Shown: one piece after another, positions 12,244 to 24,570 of the stretch
How positions within the stretch are numbered: position 1 is the first letter of the stretch
Layout: each line of letters begins with the position of its first letter
DNA from: Sweltsa coloradensis
Lineage: Eukaryota > Arthropoda > Insecta > Plecoptera > Chloroperlidae
Assembly: GCA_024449915.1 (NCBI GenBank)
Contig: JAMZAV010001849.1
Span: forward strand, 1 to 64,000
DNA: 64,000 bases
Reading direction: 5' to 3'
Program-made: the position numbers and the translations under genes
Notes under the pieces: model-generated
Told to the model about the DNA's origin: nothing
Database searches by the model: none
The model's input: only the letters and a program-made list of their open reading frames with translations

Positions 12244-13445
12244 CTTATTATTTATTTGTTCACTCAAATACAGCATTGCTGCCATTTTACATTGAGGTAT
12301 TTTTTTTTATACTAGGATATTAATAATTGGTTTACACTTCAAATAATTTCAGAACATATAGTTGGTTAACACTTACAATAACTTGAATAAATATAAATTA
12401 ATAGTTAATAACATAATGATGATATACAATGAAATACCTATACAATGATGAATTGATGATTTATAAACTACTGATATGTATAAAAAGAACAAAACATTTA
12501 ATAAAACAATAAATAATCAATTTGTTTTTAAACTTAAGCTTAGCTATCCAATTAATGATTTGTGAGATGCCGAATTGATGATAAAAAAGGTCGAAATTCA
12601 TTAGCAAAAATGTCAATTAATGGAGATAGTGGGAAGGAGTTGAAAGTTGTAGGAAGACGAATGCATAGTGATCTTTTCGTTGTTGATAGACGGGGAGTTA
12701 GTACATAAAACAGGTGACACAGTCGAGTAGAACGAGAAGGAACTCTGAGCGGGAACAATGACACTAGAATGTCGGACCTAATGTGTCCATTTACAACGCG
12801 AGTCCAATGAAGACATCCTGAGTAGTTTCATTAATTCTTGCTTTGTTTGGTTCATGCATTCAGGAACACGATTTCGCACAATAGCAAGAAAAAATTAAAC
12901 CACTCGATCAAGTTGTTTCAAATTTGTTTGAGCAGCCATTGACCATATTGGAGAACAGTACTCAACTATTGGTAAAACACAGGTAGTAAAGTATGCCCTT
13001 AAAGCAATGGGGTCATTAATTTCAGTATATCTGTATAAAATCCCCAGCATGGGACATAGCTTTAGAAGTTGTTTTCTCAGTGTGTTCTTTAAAAATAAGA
13101 CTTGAGTCAGTTAACACTACTAGATCTTTCTTGCACGTCACCAGTCCCTTCCTACAGGACGGTTCATAATCGAATATTGACAATCAATTGGGCTTGCCCT
13201 ATGCGTAATAGACAAAATTGAACATTTGTCTGGATTCGGTTTTAGGCACCAGTCCACACAATACATAAAAAAAATTTGAGGGATTTTGAAATTGATTGAA
13301 TCTTTGCCTGTGCTGCATCTTGCAAAGCTGCCGAAAGCATACTAGTTGCAAATAAAATTTTGACACGCTTGAAAGGATGTAGTCACAGGGCAATGTGAAT
13401 TTATGTATTAAGATTGCGAAAATGTAGGAGGATACATACGCTTTG
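12213..13445 (-). pseudogene. LINE (CR1/Jockey-like) 3' end, decayed
   Basis: Minus-strand remnant of a non-LTR retrotransposon ORF2. Seen: a DLVVLTDSSLIFKEH-like block (about 13080-13130) matching the DLGV...L.F..H region after the RT palm; NDPIALRAYFTTCVLPIVEY followed by CSPIW (about 12950-13020), the RT thumb; then a C-terminal SLFPLRVPSRSTR ... RLPTTFNSFPLSP stretch (12552-12764) typical of CR1/Jockey-group C-termini. The element ends in an AAAT/AATA-repeat tail (plus strand TTTA repeats, 12213-12252), giving its 3' end. It is 5' truncated near 13445 and has several frame changes and stops. The superfamily is confident, the clade is not. Confidence 0.75.
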
Positions 13446-14319
13446 TATTTATTTTTGATCTCTTGCTTTTGATTGTGTAGGGTTTAGCTTGTTTTTACAA
13501 GTTTTTCGTTTGGTTTTGGTACTACTATCTAATTCGTCAGTTTCAATTGCCCAGCGATTATGACCAAACGGGCGGGGCTACAACGGTTATATTTCACATG
13601 GACATTAAAGTAACATTTGATGCAGTGCCTTCTAAAAAAAAGTCGGGAAAGCTGGAAGACATCGAAAATAAAGGATTAATATTAGCCTTTTACAGATAAA
13701 TAAACAAGTAACTATAGAAACTTGACAAAGATCCCCCTACAATGCGTACACAAATCAATTATTTGGGGCACGACATATTTAAATCCAATTTTTAATTGAT
13801 ATTACCAAAGCAATTAATTCTAGTTTTATGAAAAGTATTTTATTTTATTAAAAAGAAATTTGCAATAGGACTCGAAAAAGTAATGAGATCTCACGCATAC
13901 AAAAAAACTTGTAAAAATACAGCCAAACCTTCACACTCGAAAGTAAAAGAAGGACTAAGCTCATCTACCCTTCTACATTTACGCATCCTCAATTCATAAA
14001 CTACACTGCCTTGTAACTCATCCTTGAAAAAACTTGCAACTCTCAACAAAAACGTATAGTTCATACAAATTCTATTTTACCAATTAATTTAAACTTAAAT
14101 AGTTCATGAAAATTCTATTTTGTCAAGCTTTTCAAGCTACGAGGCAGTGTACGTCCAGAAAATGTCAGACTTTTCTGGCCCAGAAAACATGACATTACTG
14201 TAGATGATGATATTTTCGTCTCAAAGACAGGAAATTCTAAATGAAATGCACGAAAGCCATAAGTCAAAAGCAATGATGCGACCAACATTGTGTTGACCAG
14301 GAATCAGTGCTGCTCAATG

Positions 14320-14560
14320 CTCTACCCACTTTTGATCTAGAATTTCTCTGGCAGCGTGTGAGCACTACCGATGGGGTATCGAGCACTATCAAGCACTAAC
14401 GAACCATATAAACGATTAGCAAACAAATTTAAATTTTTGGAAATTGTGGGGGGGGGGGGGCAACTTAATGGAGCCCCCACTTTTGATTTGGAATTTCTCT
14501 GGCAGCGAGTGAGCACTAACGATGGGGTATCAAGCACTAACAAGCACTAACGAAGCACAA
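14320..14560. repeat. Two-copy tandem repeat with G-run and GAGCACTAA motifs
   Basis: TTTGAT-T-GAATTTCTCTGGCAGCG-GTGAGCACTA occurs at about 14331 and again at about 14484, around a G run of 13 at 14448-14460. The short motif GAGCACTAA or AAGCACTAA is repeated several times. Related sequence lies at 55660-55920. Confidence 0.55.
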
Positions 14561-14566
14561 ACAATT

Positions 14567-17500
14567 GGCACAGGAGTAGCTATAATATCGGTGCGATGCA
14601 GTGTCCCAGCATTTCAGTTAGAACTCGGCCCACAACTGTCATATCGGCATAATTTTTTTTTTACTCTATTCACGATAAAATTTACTAGGACTTATGTTTT
14701 GTCGATTTTCGAAATTGTACATAATATGGTCTTATAAAAAATTGCGAACTTGGTCAATATTTTGAAAATTTACCTTCACTTTAGAGCTTTATAAAAAAAA
14801 TTACAAAATTTTTTATGGAAAAAGTACAAAACATAAGTTCGAATTTCAACAATTATCTTCAAATTAAAAAAAAAATTATTAAAATCGTATATGTAGTTAC
14901 CGCTAAACTACTGAACTACGAATGCATGTTTTGCAGCTATTTTAGGCCTTTTCGGCCCCAGCAAGTGGCGCACTCTGGCGATACGACTTTTTGAGTGACA
15001 GGGGGGTTATTTATGTTCGAAAAAACGATTTCATTGGCCATGAATGAAATTGTTTAACTAATGCAGAACACCACACAATGCATAGGCCTATAATACGTAT
15101 TTGTTATAGAACACGGTAACAGTATAAGACATATTGAGTTATGTGTGCAAGGTTTTGCTTCAATCAACAGGTTAATATTAATTTTGTTAAGATGAGCCCA
15201 ATGAGAACACGTACATTGCAAAATCATAATAGGTCATTTATATATCTTCGATGAAAAGCAATGCTAAAAATATGGTAGTATGATTTACAATGGCCATCTG
15301 TTCATAATTAGATACACGCCACACACATGATGTGAAAAATATAGTTACATTAAAGAATGTATCGCAATCTTTGTGAATATGGTACTAAAAAAATTATAAA
15401 CTATCCAAAGATTCGAATTGAAAATGCCTCGTTTTGGCTCGAACCCGGATCATTTGGTTCTATAGGAGCGTTTCTTTATTAGTCTGTTGGATGAGCCACG
15501 TCACAAAAACTCGTTTTATTATGGCGCAGAGCGCAAGGCAATCTAAAAATGTAAATATTGTTCCGTGGTGGTATAATATGTAATGTTATTTGTAACAAGT
15601 CATTTTTAATCGATTTAAAGTTCCTGAGTTTAGCATTTGATAACGGTAACATAATATAGAAATTGTATCAACTGAGGATAGAAACCACAGTCTTCCGCTG
15701 TCTGAGCTGATGCTCCAACCAACTGAGATTTGGATATGGCGTTATTAATTCGGTCTACTAGGTACTTCTATTTATTATTGGTGTGTGATAGCGTTGATAT
15801 AATCAATAATCATAGACAAACAGTGAAAACAAAACGGGACTGTGTGCATACCCAGAAATAATAAAATCTAAAATAAAGGACTACATCCAGGCTATAAATT
15901 AAAATCCGTACGTTGTACAAGCAGTATTCGCATTGGCTTATTCACTGTCCGCAATATTTGAGTCGTTCTAGATTTAGAAAAGTAGCCTAATGATCGCTGC
16001 ATCACAGATCACAGATAAATCACAGATAAACGCATTGAATCTAATAGTCCCTCCTCCCCACGACTTCGAGCCCAAATCTCGCCGATGAGACAGTCTCAAG
16101 GACGTGCATCGCGCGTTTTTAATCACTCCCGACGTGTGTAAATGACAAATCATTGCTTATATTTTACGTATTTTCCAATCACTCACTAATTATTAATTGT
16201 TAATAATGTTAGTTGTGTCATGCAATTATACATAACAAATTCTGTAACAACAACCATATTAAGAACAACAAACTCTGTCCATTCTATAGTTTTGCACACA
16301 TCATTTGAATACATATTATATTTAGCCTAGATTATACAAGAAACAGACAAAGCACACCTAAATTTTTTGGAGCATATTAAAACTTTAAAATACACTTTGT
16401 TACTGCTCTCTTGAACTCATTTAAATGGTGTTCCACTGCACTACGTCATGCAGTGGGCGGGTTGTGCATTGCAGGGCGTTGATTATGAACTATACAGAAT
16501 TTCATTGTTCGAGCCCTCATCAATGTATATGAGAGCAAACTTTAGGCTTTTACCACATTGACGTGTGAGTGGCCGCATATGGGTGTTTTTAACTTTTTGA
16601 AATCAAGTACACATCATTGTCATTCTTTCAAAAGTAGTCCATTCAGATAATATTAGATGCAAATCTCCAAACCAAAATACACATTTAAAAAACAATTCCG
16701 AAACAGAAAATATTCTCGCCAATTTGAGTAAAAACGTATTTACTTGGAATCGGTACTATTACGCACGGATATCTAGAATAAGTATTCCGCATCCGGGAGG
16801 ACGGTGCAGCATTGTAGACAAGTGCAGTAGTAGTGGTTGATTGCGACAATCATGCTTGTTGACCAATATTTGTTTGTGTTTGTGTTGTTTGTTGTGTTGT
16901 TGTTTGTTTGTTTTGTTGTGTTTATTTTTTACATAGCAATTAATAGTAACATGAGAAATGTATAATTTTGGTAAAATGTTAATTTATTGTATGCATTCAC
17001 TAAAACAGATTTTGAATCTTGAAACTTGATAAATGTATATATTTAAGGGAATGAACGTGTATAGGCTATCACAAAGCGTACACACTTGTACTCCTATCTA
17101 CAAAAACAATACAATCTAGAGGCATTGTGATCTCAAAGAAGGGCCAAGCTTCTGATTATTCTACTTGTGCTCAATATAAAAACATAACTCACTTGTCCCG
17201 TTACTTCATCGTGCACAAGCTAGTCAAAATGTGCATTGCAACTATTGTTTTAATTTTCGTGCAAATTCATAATGCCGAGCTATATGCTAATGATGCGGTC
17301 ACGGGGCAAAGTGAATTTATGTATTTATAGTGTGAAAGTGAGATTTACAGATTATAATGAATGACAAAGAAGCGATTAAAATAAAGCAACACCCTCCTAA
17401 CATTTAGTTTTCATAACGCATAAAATGGAGCTTCATAATATAAATAATCTATAATATGTTATTATAAACAAACTATATTTTATAGCATTATATGTTTACA

Positions 17501-18177
17501 CACATTGTAGAAGATTGTTTTTTAGTTTCTATAGTTACATTAAAAAAAACTTGATCAACTTTTTGTTTCAATTTGCATCTATCACTATTACTGCACGTAA
17601 ATTTGAACGTTGTAGACCTTCCGTCCAGTCATAATCCTGGTTAATTGAAAGTGACGAATATGGTCTATTATAGTTACTAGTAATATCAGTCCGAATGTTA
17701 GCACACCACTGCTTGGCTGCGGCGCCTAACGGCACCTATCATTATTGTATTGTGAAACAAACAACGGTCAATCGGTCATACAAGTTTTCTGCATACTGAC
17801 CCCACAATTTTCATATGTATAACTTTGCATTGTTTTAGTTTGTTACGTCCCGAACAACCTACGGGGTGGCTTGTTCTTAGTTTCGATTCATTGATTCATT
17901 GTTGTGGTCGTCGATCGAGTGTTGCTATTATAGTAGCCGAAACATTCTCGCAAATGGACGTCTTTTGTTCCTGTGTCCATATCTACTGTTTGTGTCGACT
18001 GTCGGGACATGGTGTTTTTTTATATTGACCATTGCTATGACTCAGCGGTCAACGTCGGCGTTGCATGCGCAGTGCAGACGCGAGAGACTACATCAAAGAC
18101 ATCGTGAATGAATCACCAATTGCGCGGTGTGGGGCAGGGGGGGGGGTACCCACTCCATGACCTGCTCATAGTACAGT
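14567..18177 (-). repeat. Giant palindrome 1, right arm (about 3.61 kb)
   Basis: Reverse complement of 7943-11511, collinear throughout, with small indels. One clear difference is a T/G-rich microsatellite at about 16861-16925 (TTGTTTG units) inserted where the left arm has unique sequence. The outer end runs into the start of palindrome 2 at about 18168 with no intervening unique sequence. Confidence 0.88.
15665..15740 (-). repeat. tRNA-derived SINE head in the right arm of palindrome 1
   Basis: Mirror copy of 10345-10420. On the minus strand, TCTCAGTTGGTTGGAGC (15711-15727) is a better A box than in the left arm, and GGTTTCTATCC (15676-15686) is the B-box position. The T loop is degraded. 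Confidence 0.5.
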
Positions 18178-20125
18178 GCAATTAGCTCATATATGGCCTT
18201 AACCCACGCATTCAAAAAAACAAGCAAATACCGGTTGGGATATGATTCAGGATGGTTTCCTCAATATCCCCAACAGAACTCCCCCCCACAAAAATCCGGT
18301 TGCGGGTTATCCGCCATTTTGAAAATCAATTTACAGATTTTTGAGTTTTGTCGAAGAATGGAAAATTAGCAATATTGAGTGAAGTATTAGACCGAAATAG
18401 CTCAAATTTGTTTTTAAAGTTTCGCATAGAATTAGGGGTGTGATAAGTAACAAGTTAGGCATGCTTTCTTTTAATCTCTGGCGACCAGCCGTCCTTAAAA
18501 CAAATTTTTACCCTCTTTTTTTAATTTTCTGAATTTGTTTTGCATATTTATCATAACAAAAACAAAACCAGTAACTTTATGAAAATTTGTTTCAAATAAA
18601 AGTTGTAGGGCATGAAAAAACACATCGATATCATATTCTTGATTGTGTCCGTAGATAATAATGGCCGAACGCTACATGACAAGAAAGACCATTGTGCGGT
18701 GAGCAGCGTAAAACGTTTGCTCGACGCGTTACCACTAGCGCAGTCCATGGCCATAAGTCCCGTAGGAATTTCGACCTTTATAGATTTTCTCTTCTGATTC
18801 TGTTAGGGTATACCTTAAGGATAAAAAAAATCTTGGGTAAACATGTGGCATCCCGGGCCTAAGTTTTTTTACGACGCCATCTTGATTTGGGCAAATGCGT
18901 TTAGTACACGCTCTTAATTTTAATACATTTTCTATACTTTTGACTACATGTGTAATGAATCTAACGTAATAATAGGATTCAACAATAAATTTTCAATTAA
19001 ATGATACAAATTTGGTCATCCTGGGAACATTGTGGTCATTGTGGTATTTGTTGGATGAGCGTAGCGAGCGAAGCGAAGATTCCATTCTACTACACTGGAG
19101 AAAAAAATCCGGAATGTTTTTTTTTTTTTTTTTTTCTTTTTTGTATTTTTGTCTGTTTGTCCGCACGATTCCGGCTGAACCGATACTCCGATTGAGATGA
19201 AATTTTATGGAGGCCTTCGAAATCTCTGAACTTAGAACTGCCACGTTTTTGAGCGCAATCGGAAAATTATTTCTCATGAAAATCGCAATTTTACGATTTT
19301 TTTCGATTTAAAAAAAAAATTCTTTGACTTATAACACCTACATGCTTTATCCGATTTTAATGATTTTTGCACAGAACCTTTATTTTATGAATTTAGATAT
19401 TCTTGTGAAATTTGAGCGCAATTGAAAAAATATTTATCATAAAAATCGAAATTTTACGGGTTTTTTCTTTTTTTAAACAATTCTTTGACTTATAACACCT
19501 ACATGCTTTATCCGATTGTAATGATTTTTTCGCAGAACCTTAATTTTATGAATTTATATATTTGTGTTAAATTTGAGCGCAATCGAGAAATTATTTCTTA
19601 TAAAAATCGCAATTTTACGATTTTTTTTAACAATTACGATTAATAAATTAAAAAATTAAAGTTAATTTTTAATTTAATTTAATTTAATTTAATTAAATTA
19701 AAAAAAAATCAACTTAGTAATGATTTTTCCACAGAACAGAAAATTCGCATAACACATGGCAGCTCAATGCACCAATTACGCTCATCCAACAACGCGGCGG
19801 GACTTAAGCGTTTTCCTAGTTATAGTGAAATACATATTATTAACAGTCCTGCGTACAGGTGCACTATTTACCTCCAATTGTGTATTTCATGATAGATATA
19901 TAAAATTTGGCACAAAATATACGAAAATGTAATTGGAAAATGATTTGACTGTACAGGGCAATCTTATTATTATCCCACGACACCAATGGCGGCCATTTTC
20001 CAAGATGGCCACCCAACAAATTATTTGAAATTTTGTGACAGAATGTTGAAATTTGGTATACACATAGATCATGTCATTGAAAAATGACTTTTGAATAGGC
20101 CATGTCAAACTAACACAATGGCAAC
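18168..20125 (+). repeat. Giant palindrome 2, left arm (contains a Helentron)
   Basis: Reverse complement of 22010-23615 once the Helentron at 19051-19819 is removed. Outer end ATAGTACAG...CCCACGCATTC (18168-18215). Shared blocks include 18300-18360, 18540-18810 and 19820-20125. A 61-codon open frame (18612-18797) is kept in both arms with few changes, but it resembles no known protein and its antisense frame is equally open, so it is not called as a gene. Confidence 0.85.
19051..19819 (+). mobile_element. Non-autonomous Helentron-like (Helitron2-type) element, complete
   Basis: Begins TTGGATGAGC (19051). The inverted copy GCTCATCCAA (19780-19789) lies just inside a 3' hairpin AACGC...GCGTT (19791-19812), and the element ends TTTTCCTAG (19811-19819). 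A 5' end inverted-repeated inside the 3' end next to a terminal hairpin is the hallmark of Helentron/Helitron2 elements, and CTAG is a Helitron-type end. The body has three internal repeats of about 130 bp (TTTGAGCGCAAT...TTTCTCAT/TATCAT...AACACCTACATGCTTTATCCGA). No Rep/helicase frame is present. The paralogous empty site at about 22315-22328 shows a clean insertion with no target duplication. Confidence 0.8.
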
Positions 20126-22009
20126 AATGGCGGCCATTTTAGAAGATGGCCGCCACACACACCGTTAGTTAAAGGCGATAGTCCAGTAGATCACCAACGG
20201 CACCCAGTATAGTCGCCAAAAGAAGCCAAAAGTACGCTTACATGTCGTTTTGAGTCAAAATACTACCTCTTGGTAACATTTACAAGACTGCCAAGAATTC
20301 ACCAATTGGTTTCTAAAAATACGCCAAAAGGCAGCCAAATGTTTGCCAAAAGTTGACCAAATTATAGTATAATGTCATAAAATTGACTTAGTATGCATGG
20401 GTTTTATTGCATTAAAAAATGTTGAAGATCGTGAGAAAATGAATAGAAGACCAAGCTTTTCGTGTTCCTATGTTGCCATCAAAACATCTCAAATTAACGA
20501 ATTCTAATAAAGTTCAGAATACAGATAATCACAATAGTAAAGTAGTGCATAGCATCATTACTATGTGTTGAATAATGTAAGAACTCGGTTTGAAATGCAT
20601 ACATTATATATTGATGTTTCGTAACAGACAACACTTGATTTTTATCTAAACCTCGTTACACTTGGACACTTGGATAACTATGGTTAATTTTCATGTAAAC
20701 CTAAAGGGTGTCACTTGAAACTGCCATGTTTCATGTTGCATTATGTTTCTATTTACACACAAAACTCCCTTTAATATATGAATATTATACTGGGTTACAC
20801 TGTGCACACTCTTTTCTCTTGCCGACATGCGATTTCATTTTACACCAACTAAATTTATTATTTTATTTTCTAAACTAGGAAAAGCTACTCTAGAGCACTG
20901 CCATGTTAACGAATCTTTGGTTAACGTACACATTTTTCGATCACTTACACGCTTGTTTCAAATGGAAAGCATCCTCTTCGCGTCCTAGAATCACCCCAAG
21001 CCCGTTGAAGGACAGGAAAATAAGTTGAAAGAATGCAGTTTTTACGGCACCAACCGTGTGCCACGAGGTATCCACGTGACAATCAATTATTGGTATCCCG
21101 TTGTCTACCTTTTAGTAATCTATCGGTAACTATGTGGCAACGTCTTTGTGTAGGCTTGGTGTCTTCCATCAGTAAGTAAACTCATGTCATTCTTTTGGCT
21201 AAGGTTTGGCGTTATATTTGGTGCTAAGTGGTCATCACTTGCTAACTTAAAGGTGAACTGTGAGCAACCACTTGATGGATATCTTGCCCAACAAGGAGAA
21301 AATGTTTGTAACTCATTGGCTGCTTCATCGTGAACGCATGGCTATCATATATTGTTGAGTTGAAATTTCGGTGGCTACCTTTGGCAACCACTTGGCAATC
21401 AAAATCAAGCCTTGGTCTTGCTTAGATACCTCTTGGCAACCATTTGACAAACAAATTTCTACAAGGGCTGGAAGTTATTAAGACGTCAAGATCGTTCAAA
21501 ATACTTTCTCCTTCAGCTGAGTGGGTGGGGGGCTAATGGCTGGCCTGCTAATAGGATTGAGTATAGAGGATGCCAATAGCTAATTATGTGTATATGTTTA
21601 TGGGTCCCAAACGGATAAACTTTGAGTAACCAAATTCTGCACCAATGTCAGTCATCTACCGGACTATCGCCTTTTACTAACGGGAATTTAATTGAACGAA
21701 CTGAAATGGGAATATAAACATTTCCCTTGTCATATTTAGAATGCATAAACATTATGTAATGTAACATAGAAACTTGTCAGTAATTGCCTACAGTGTGTAT
21801 AAAAAAACAAGTGAATTATTAAAAGTAGTAATTATTGCTAGTATTTAATTCTATAGCAATATTGCAAGATACCCGATAGCGGATCCATACTACATTGTTT
21901 CTAAAAAGTATTGATATAACACATAAATATGACATGTTTCAATGGAGTGCCCTATGTATGTATACAATAACAAGATTCTGTCATAAAGTTTACGTGGTTC
22001 GTAATAATT
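20126..22009. repeat. Spacer of palindrome 2
   Basis: Occupied almost entirely by the TIR element at 20162-21683, plus about 320 bp at 21684-22009 with no match in the left arm. No gene seen. Confidence 0.6.
20162..21683. mobile_element. Non-autonomous TIR DNA element in the centre of palindrome 2
   Basis: Ends are inverted copies of CCGTTAGT-AAAGGCGATAGTCC-GTAGAT: left at 20162-20190, right (reverse) at about 21654-21683. Subterminal regions are rich in TTGGCAA/GCCAAAAG-type motifs, on the left about 20215-20360 and on the right about 21190-21440. These look like clustered transposase-binding repeats. No transposase frame is visible. The target duplication is not clear, and the superfamily is not assigned. 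Confidence 0.55.
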
Positions 22010-23615
22010 GGTGCCATTGTGTTAGTTTGACATGGCCTATTCAAAAGTCATTTTTCAATGACATGATCTATGTGTACACCAAATTTCAACATTCTGTCAC
22101 AAAATTTCAAATAATTTGTTGGGTGGCCATCTTGGAAAATGGCCGCCATTGATGTCGTGGGATAATAATGAGATTGCCCTATATGGTTAATCATTTTCCA
22201 ATTACATTTTCGTATATTTTGTGCCAAATTTTATGTCTATCATGAAAGGCACAATTGGAGGTAAATAGTGCACCTGTACGCAGGACTAATAAGTAATAAT
22301 AATATGTATTTCACTATAACAAATACCACAATGTTGCCAGAATGTCCAAATTTGTATAATTTAAAAGGAAATTTGTTGGAGAATCCAATTATTACGTCAG
22401 ATTTATTACAAATCTAGTCAAAAGTATAGAAAATGTATTAAAATTAAGAGCGTGTACTAAATGTGTGGCTCGTTGGTCTTGTTGTGTGGCTCGTTGGTCT
22501 TGTTGTTAGCATATCTGCTTCCAATGCAGAAGGTCCAGGGTTCGATTCCCGCTAAAGTCAGAAGTTTTTTAACTTCTGATTTGGACTTAAGTCCATCAGT
22601 TCTTGTCTTAGGAGTTTGTAAACGGTGACTTTGGAGCCGTCCTAGCAACGAAGCACATAATAAATTTCAGAGTTGTTCTGAATCGGCCTTGTTGATTCTG
22701 GCGTTGATTCGCGGGTGTTCGCACTGTCCATACCACTGATTGCTATATTTCCTATTAAAATATCGATCTTTGGTTGGTTATCGCTCACTCGTCGATTGCG
22801 TCGGGGCCTGCAGGGTTGGCTTGGTCGCTTTGATTTAAAGTCCCCCACTGAAAATCAGTTATATAACTGAGTGGGCAGACTCTAAATAAAATTTATTTAT
22901 TTATGTCCAAAACAAGATAACGACGTAAAAAACTTTGGCACCAGATGTCAGATTTTTACCCACGAATTTTTTTATCCTTACGGTATACCCTAACAGGATC
23001 AGAAGAGAAAATCTATAAAGGTCGAAATTCCTACGGGACTTATGGCCATGGACTGCGCTAGTGGTAGCGCGTCGAGCAAACGTTTTAGGCTGCTCACCGC
23101 ACAATGGTCTTGCTTGTCATGTAGCGTTCGGCCATTATTATCTACGGACACAATCGAGAATATTATATCGATGTGTTTTTTCATGCCCTACAACTTTTAT
23201 TTGAAACAAATTTTCATAAAGTTACTGGTTTTGTTTTTGTTATGATAAATATGCAAAACAAATTCAGATAATTAAAAAAAGAGGGTAAAAATTTGCATCA
23301 AGGGCCGTAGGTTGCCAGATAATCAAAGGAAGGCGCACCAAACACCTTAATCGTTTCTTTACGAACAATTTAAAACAAATTTGAGCTATTTCGGTTCAAT
23401 ACTTCACTCAATATTGCTAATTTTCCGTTTGTCGACAAAACTCAAAAATTTAAAAATTGATTTTCAAAATGGCGGAAAACCCGCAACCGGATTTTTTGGG
23501 ATTCTGTTGGGGATGTCCAGGAGACCCACCTTAACAAATTCCGACCGGTCCCTGCTTGTTTTTTTGAATGCGTGGGTCATATCACAACGGCCCTGTACTA
23601 TCAATGGAAGTGCGT
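22010..23615 (-). repeat. Giant palindrome 2, right arm (contains a tRNA-SINE)
   Basis: Reverse complement of the left arm 18168-20125. It lacks the Helentron: the sequence CTATAACAAATACC at 22315-22328 is the uninterrupted target. It carries instead the SINE at 22457-22908, absent from the left arm. Arms differ by scattered substitutions and indels, so the duplication predates both insertions. Confidence 0.85.
22457..22908 (+). mobile_element. tRNA-derived SINE, full length
   Basis: Head: tRNA-like 22484-22560 with A-box-like TGGCTCGTTGGTC, an anticodon arm TCTGC-TTCCAAT-GCAGA (5-bp stem, loop reading CCA at the anticodon position) and a B box GGTTCGATTCC in a good T arm. The first about 21 bases of the head are duplicated in tandem (22463-22504). 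The body runs to a conserved 3' domain (22765-22895) with GGTTATCGCTCACTCGTCG, GCAGGGTTGGCTTGGTCGC and ACTGAAAATCAGTTATATAA, then a TTTA-repeat tail. The same 3' domain is at 49395-49556 and 58442-58540. Transcription would be by RNA polymerase III from the internal boxes. Confidence 0.75.
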
Positions 23616-23664
23616 AATAGTGAGAGCTGTTAGCGGAAAAATATTGCAAATCCGGATACCAGCG

Positions 23665-24570
23665 CGAAATTTTGCATGGGGGTAGATAAATATATCACAA
23701 TTAAAAATCCGCCGGGAGGCAAGCGATATCTCACCCTCAACACCCCCTAAATCATCCCCTAAAATTAAAATAATTCATAGCTCTAACCCAAAAAATAATT
23801 TATATTCAAATTAGTTATTAAAATTATGTTTTAATGTGTTTTAACCCAATCGGCCTATTCTCATTTCCGAAACCACATTTTTTCAACCCCCATCCCTAAT
23901 AGTTTATATTATTTTTACCTTGATTTCCAGCATTCACCAGTGAGGCACCTAGTGAGTTATCAGCATGAAATTTGGCATGATGGTACATAATAACCTGAAA
24001 AATAATAATCCGCCGGGAGGCAAGCGATATTTCACCCCTATTTTTCTCTACCACCCTTAACTTTGGGAAAAACGTAAGGTAGTATTTAATACATTTTGAA
24101 TATTTCAATTGCTGATTAAAATTATGTATCGATGTGTTATAGTCCAGTCTACAAATAATTCATACAAAACAAACAATTTTTTCACCCTCAACCCTAATAA
24201 TTATACTTTTAGTGACAAACACTGTTTAGTAAGTTACCAACATGAAATTTGGCATGGTGGTAGATAAAAATATAAGAATTACTATTCCGTTGGGAGGCAA
24301 ACGATATTTCACCCCTAGTGCCCTCTATCATCCCTTAAAATTGAAATTAGTACTAGGTCGTATTTTATACACTGTAATTATTAAAATTATCCAATAATAT
24401 TATGCTCAAGCATGTTTCGATCCAATCAACCTAATTTCTCAAGTTTTTTCTACCCCCACCCCTAATAGTGATTTTTTTTATCAACACTTACCAGCATGAA
24501 ATTTGGAATGGTGGTAGATAAAAATATAAGAATTACTATTACGTTGGGAGGCAAACGATATTTCACCCCC
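23665..24570. repeat. Four-copy tandem repeat, unit 255-295 bp
   Basis: Each unit contains GAAATTTGGCATG-TGGTAGATAAA followed by GGGAGGCAA-CGATATTTCACCCCT. Copies start near 23672, 23966, 24242 and 24497. They are substantially diverged. The last copy runs directly into repeat U. Confidence 0.7.

Larger units (their letters stand above)
11512..14566. repeat. Spacer of palindrome 1
   Basis: About 3.05 kb between the arms. It contains a direct repeat (about 11600-12180 and 13500-14010) sharing GGTACTAC/TAATT-GTCAGTTTCAATTG, TGAGATC-CAC-CATA and AATACAGCCAAACCTT blocks, with a LINE 3' end between the copies, then a short tandem repeat with a G-run at 14320-14560. The direct-repeat sequence is itself related to the arms (8385-8530), so the spacer is probably a decayed or earlier copy of the same unit. 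Confidence 0.6.

Noticed and set aside
18612..18797. 61-codon frame present in both arms of palindrome 2
   Set aside because: Conservation follows from arm identity; the antisense frame is equally open and no family is recognised.
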